From Planctomycetaceae bacterium UBA4732 (GTDB lineage: Bacteria > Planctomycetota > Planctomycetia > Gemmatales > Gemmataceae), in the NCBI GenBank assembly GCA_002404095.1, contig DHJA01000032.1, positions 1-15,545 on the forward strand: 15,545 nucleotides of DNA, given 5' to 3'. A program made the translations under genes and the position numbers. Positions 15,523 through 15,545 of the stretch are shown one piece after another. The notes beneath the pieces are model-generated. The model had not been told where the DNA came from. It ran no database searches and saw nothing but the letters and a program-made list of their open reading frames with translations. Numbering within the stretch: the first letter of the stretch is position 1; each line of letters starts with the position of its first letter.

Positions 15523-15545
15523 TCCTATTGGTCCCATAAGTCCTA
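15523..15545. repeat. Truncated copy of the TCCTATAAG-type palindromic repeat
   Basis: The window ends in tcctattggtcccataagtccta. Its last 10 bases, ataagtccta, match the centre half of the 60-bp palindrome (3931-3940). The element is cut by the edge and may fold back beyond it. Confidence 0.4.

Overview
The window is GC-rich DNA that reads like a planctomycete chromosome, possibly of the Gemmatales. This taxon is inferred, not proven. The basis is a PEP-CTERM exported protein, a BamB/PQQ-like propeller lipoprotein, a DUF1573-like anchored protein, a degenerate UshA-like domain fused to a C554-type tetrahaem domain, and many hairpin repeats between genes. There are 13 protein genes, no RNA gene and no transposase. 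Most genes have a clear Shine-Dalgarno site, and these set several starts downstream of the longest open frame (for example TTG 11326 and ATG 14756).

Layout. (1) 41-1150 (-) encodes a parvulin-type peptidyl-prolyl isomerase. It diverges from a GNAT acetyltransferase/DUF4214 pair (1423-2350, +). The divergent gap has two back-to-back promoter candidates with a perfect palindrome between them. (2) 2426-3796 (-) encodes an orphan HlyD/MacA-like adaptor lipoprotein. 3979-4914 (-) encodes an exported serine hydrolase. A perfect 60-bp palindrome lies between them. (3) 5150-7443 (+) encodes an ABC-2 exporter: ATPase and permease, overlapping by 4 nt. (4) 7538-9723 (+) is a thrC-dapB pair, also overlapping by 4 nt, covering the threonine and the lysine/diaminopimelate branches of aspartate metabolism. 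(5) 9844-13056 (+) encodes a DUF1573-like anchored protein and an anchored protein that joins a degenerate metallophosphoesterase-like domain to a four-haem cytochrome domain. (6) 13113-14483 (-) encodes a propeller lipoprotein, convergent with the cytochrome gene. (7) 14756-15499 (+) encodes a PEP-CTERM secreted protein.

Nine of the 13 products look exported or membrane-bound, so the window is mainly cell-envelope biology with one amino-acid operon inside it. The least expected signal is in the non-coding DNA: almost every gap holds a palindrome or hairpin. In two families, copies within the window differ by compensatory base-pair changes. The better case is a 44-nt element present once in each leader of the divergent hydrolase and ABC genes, where two base pairs are exchanged and one becomes G-U. 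I found no defence locus, CRISPR array or complete mobile element.
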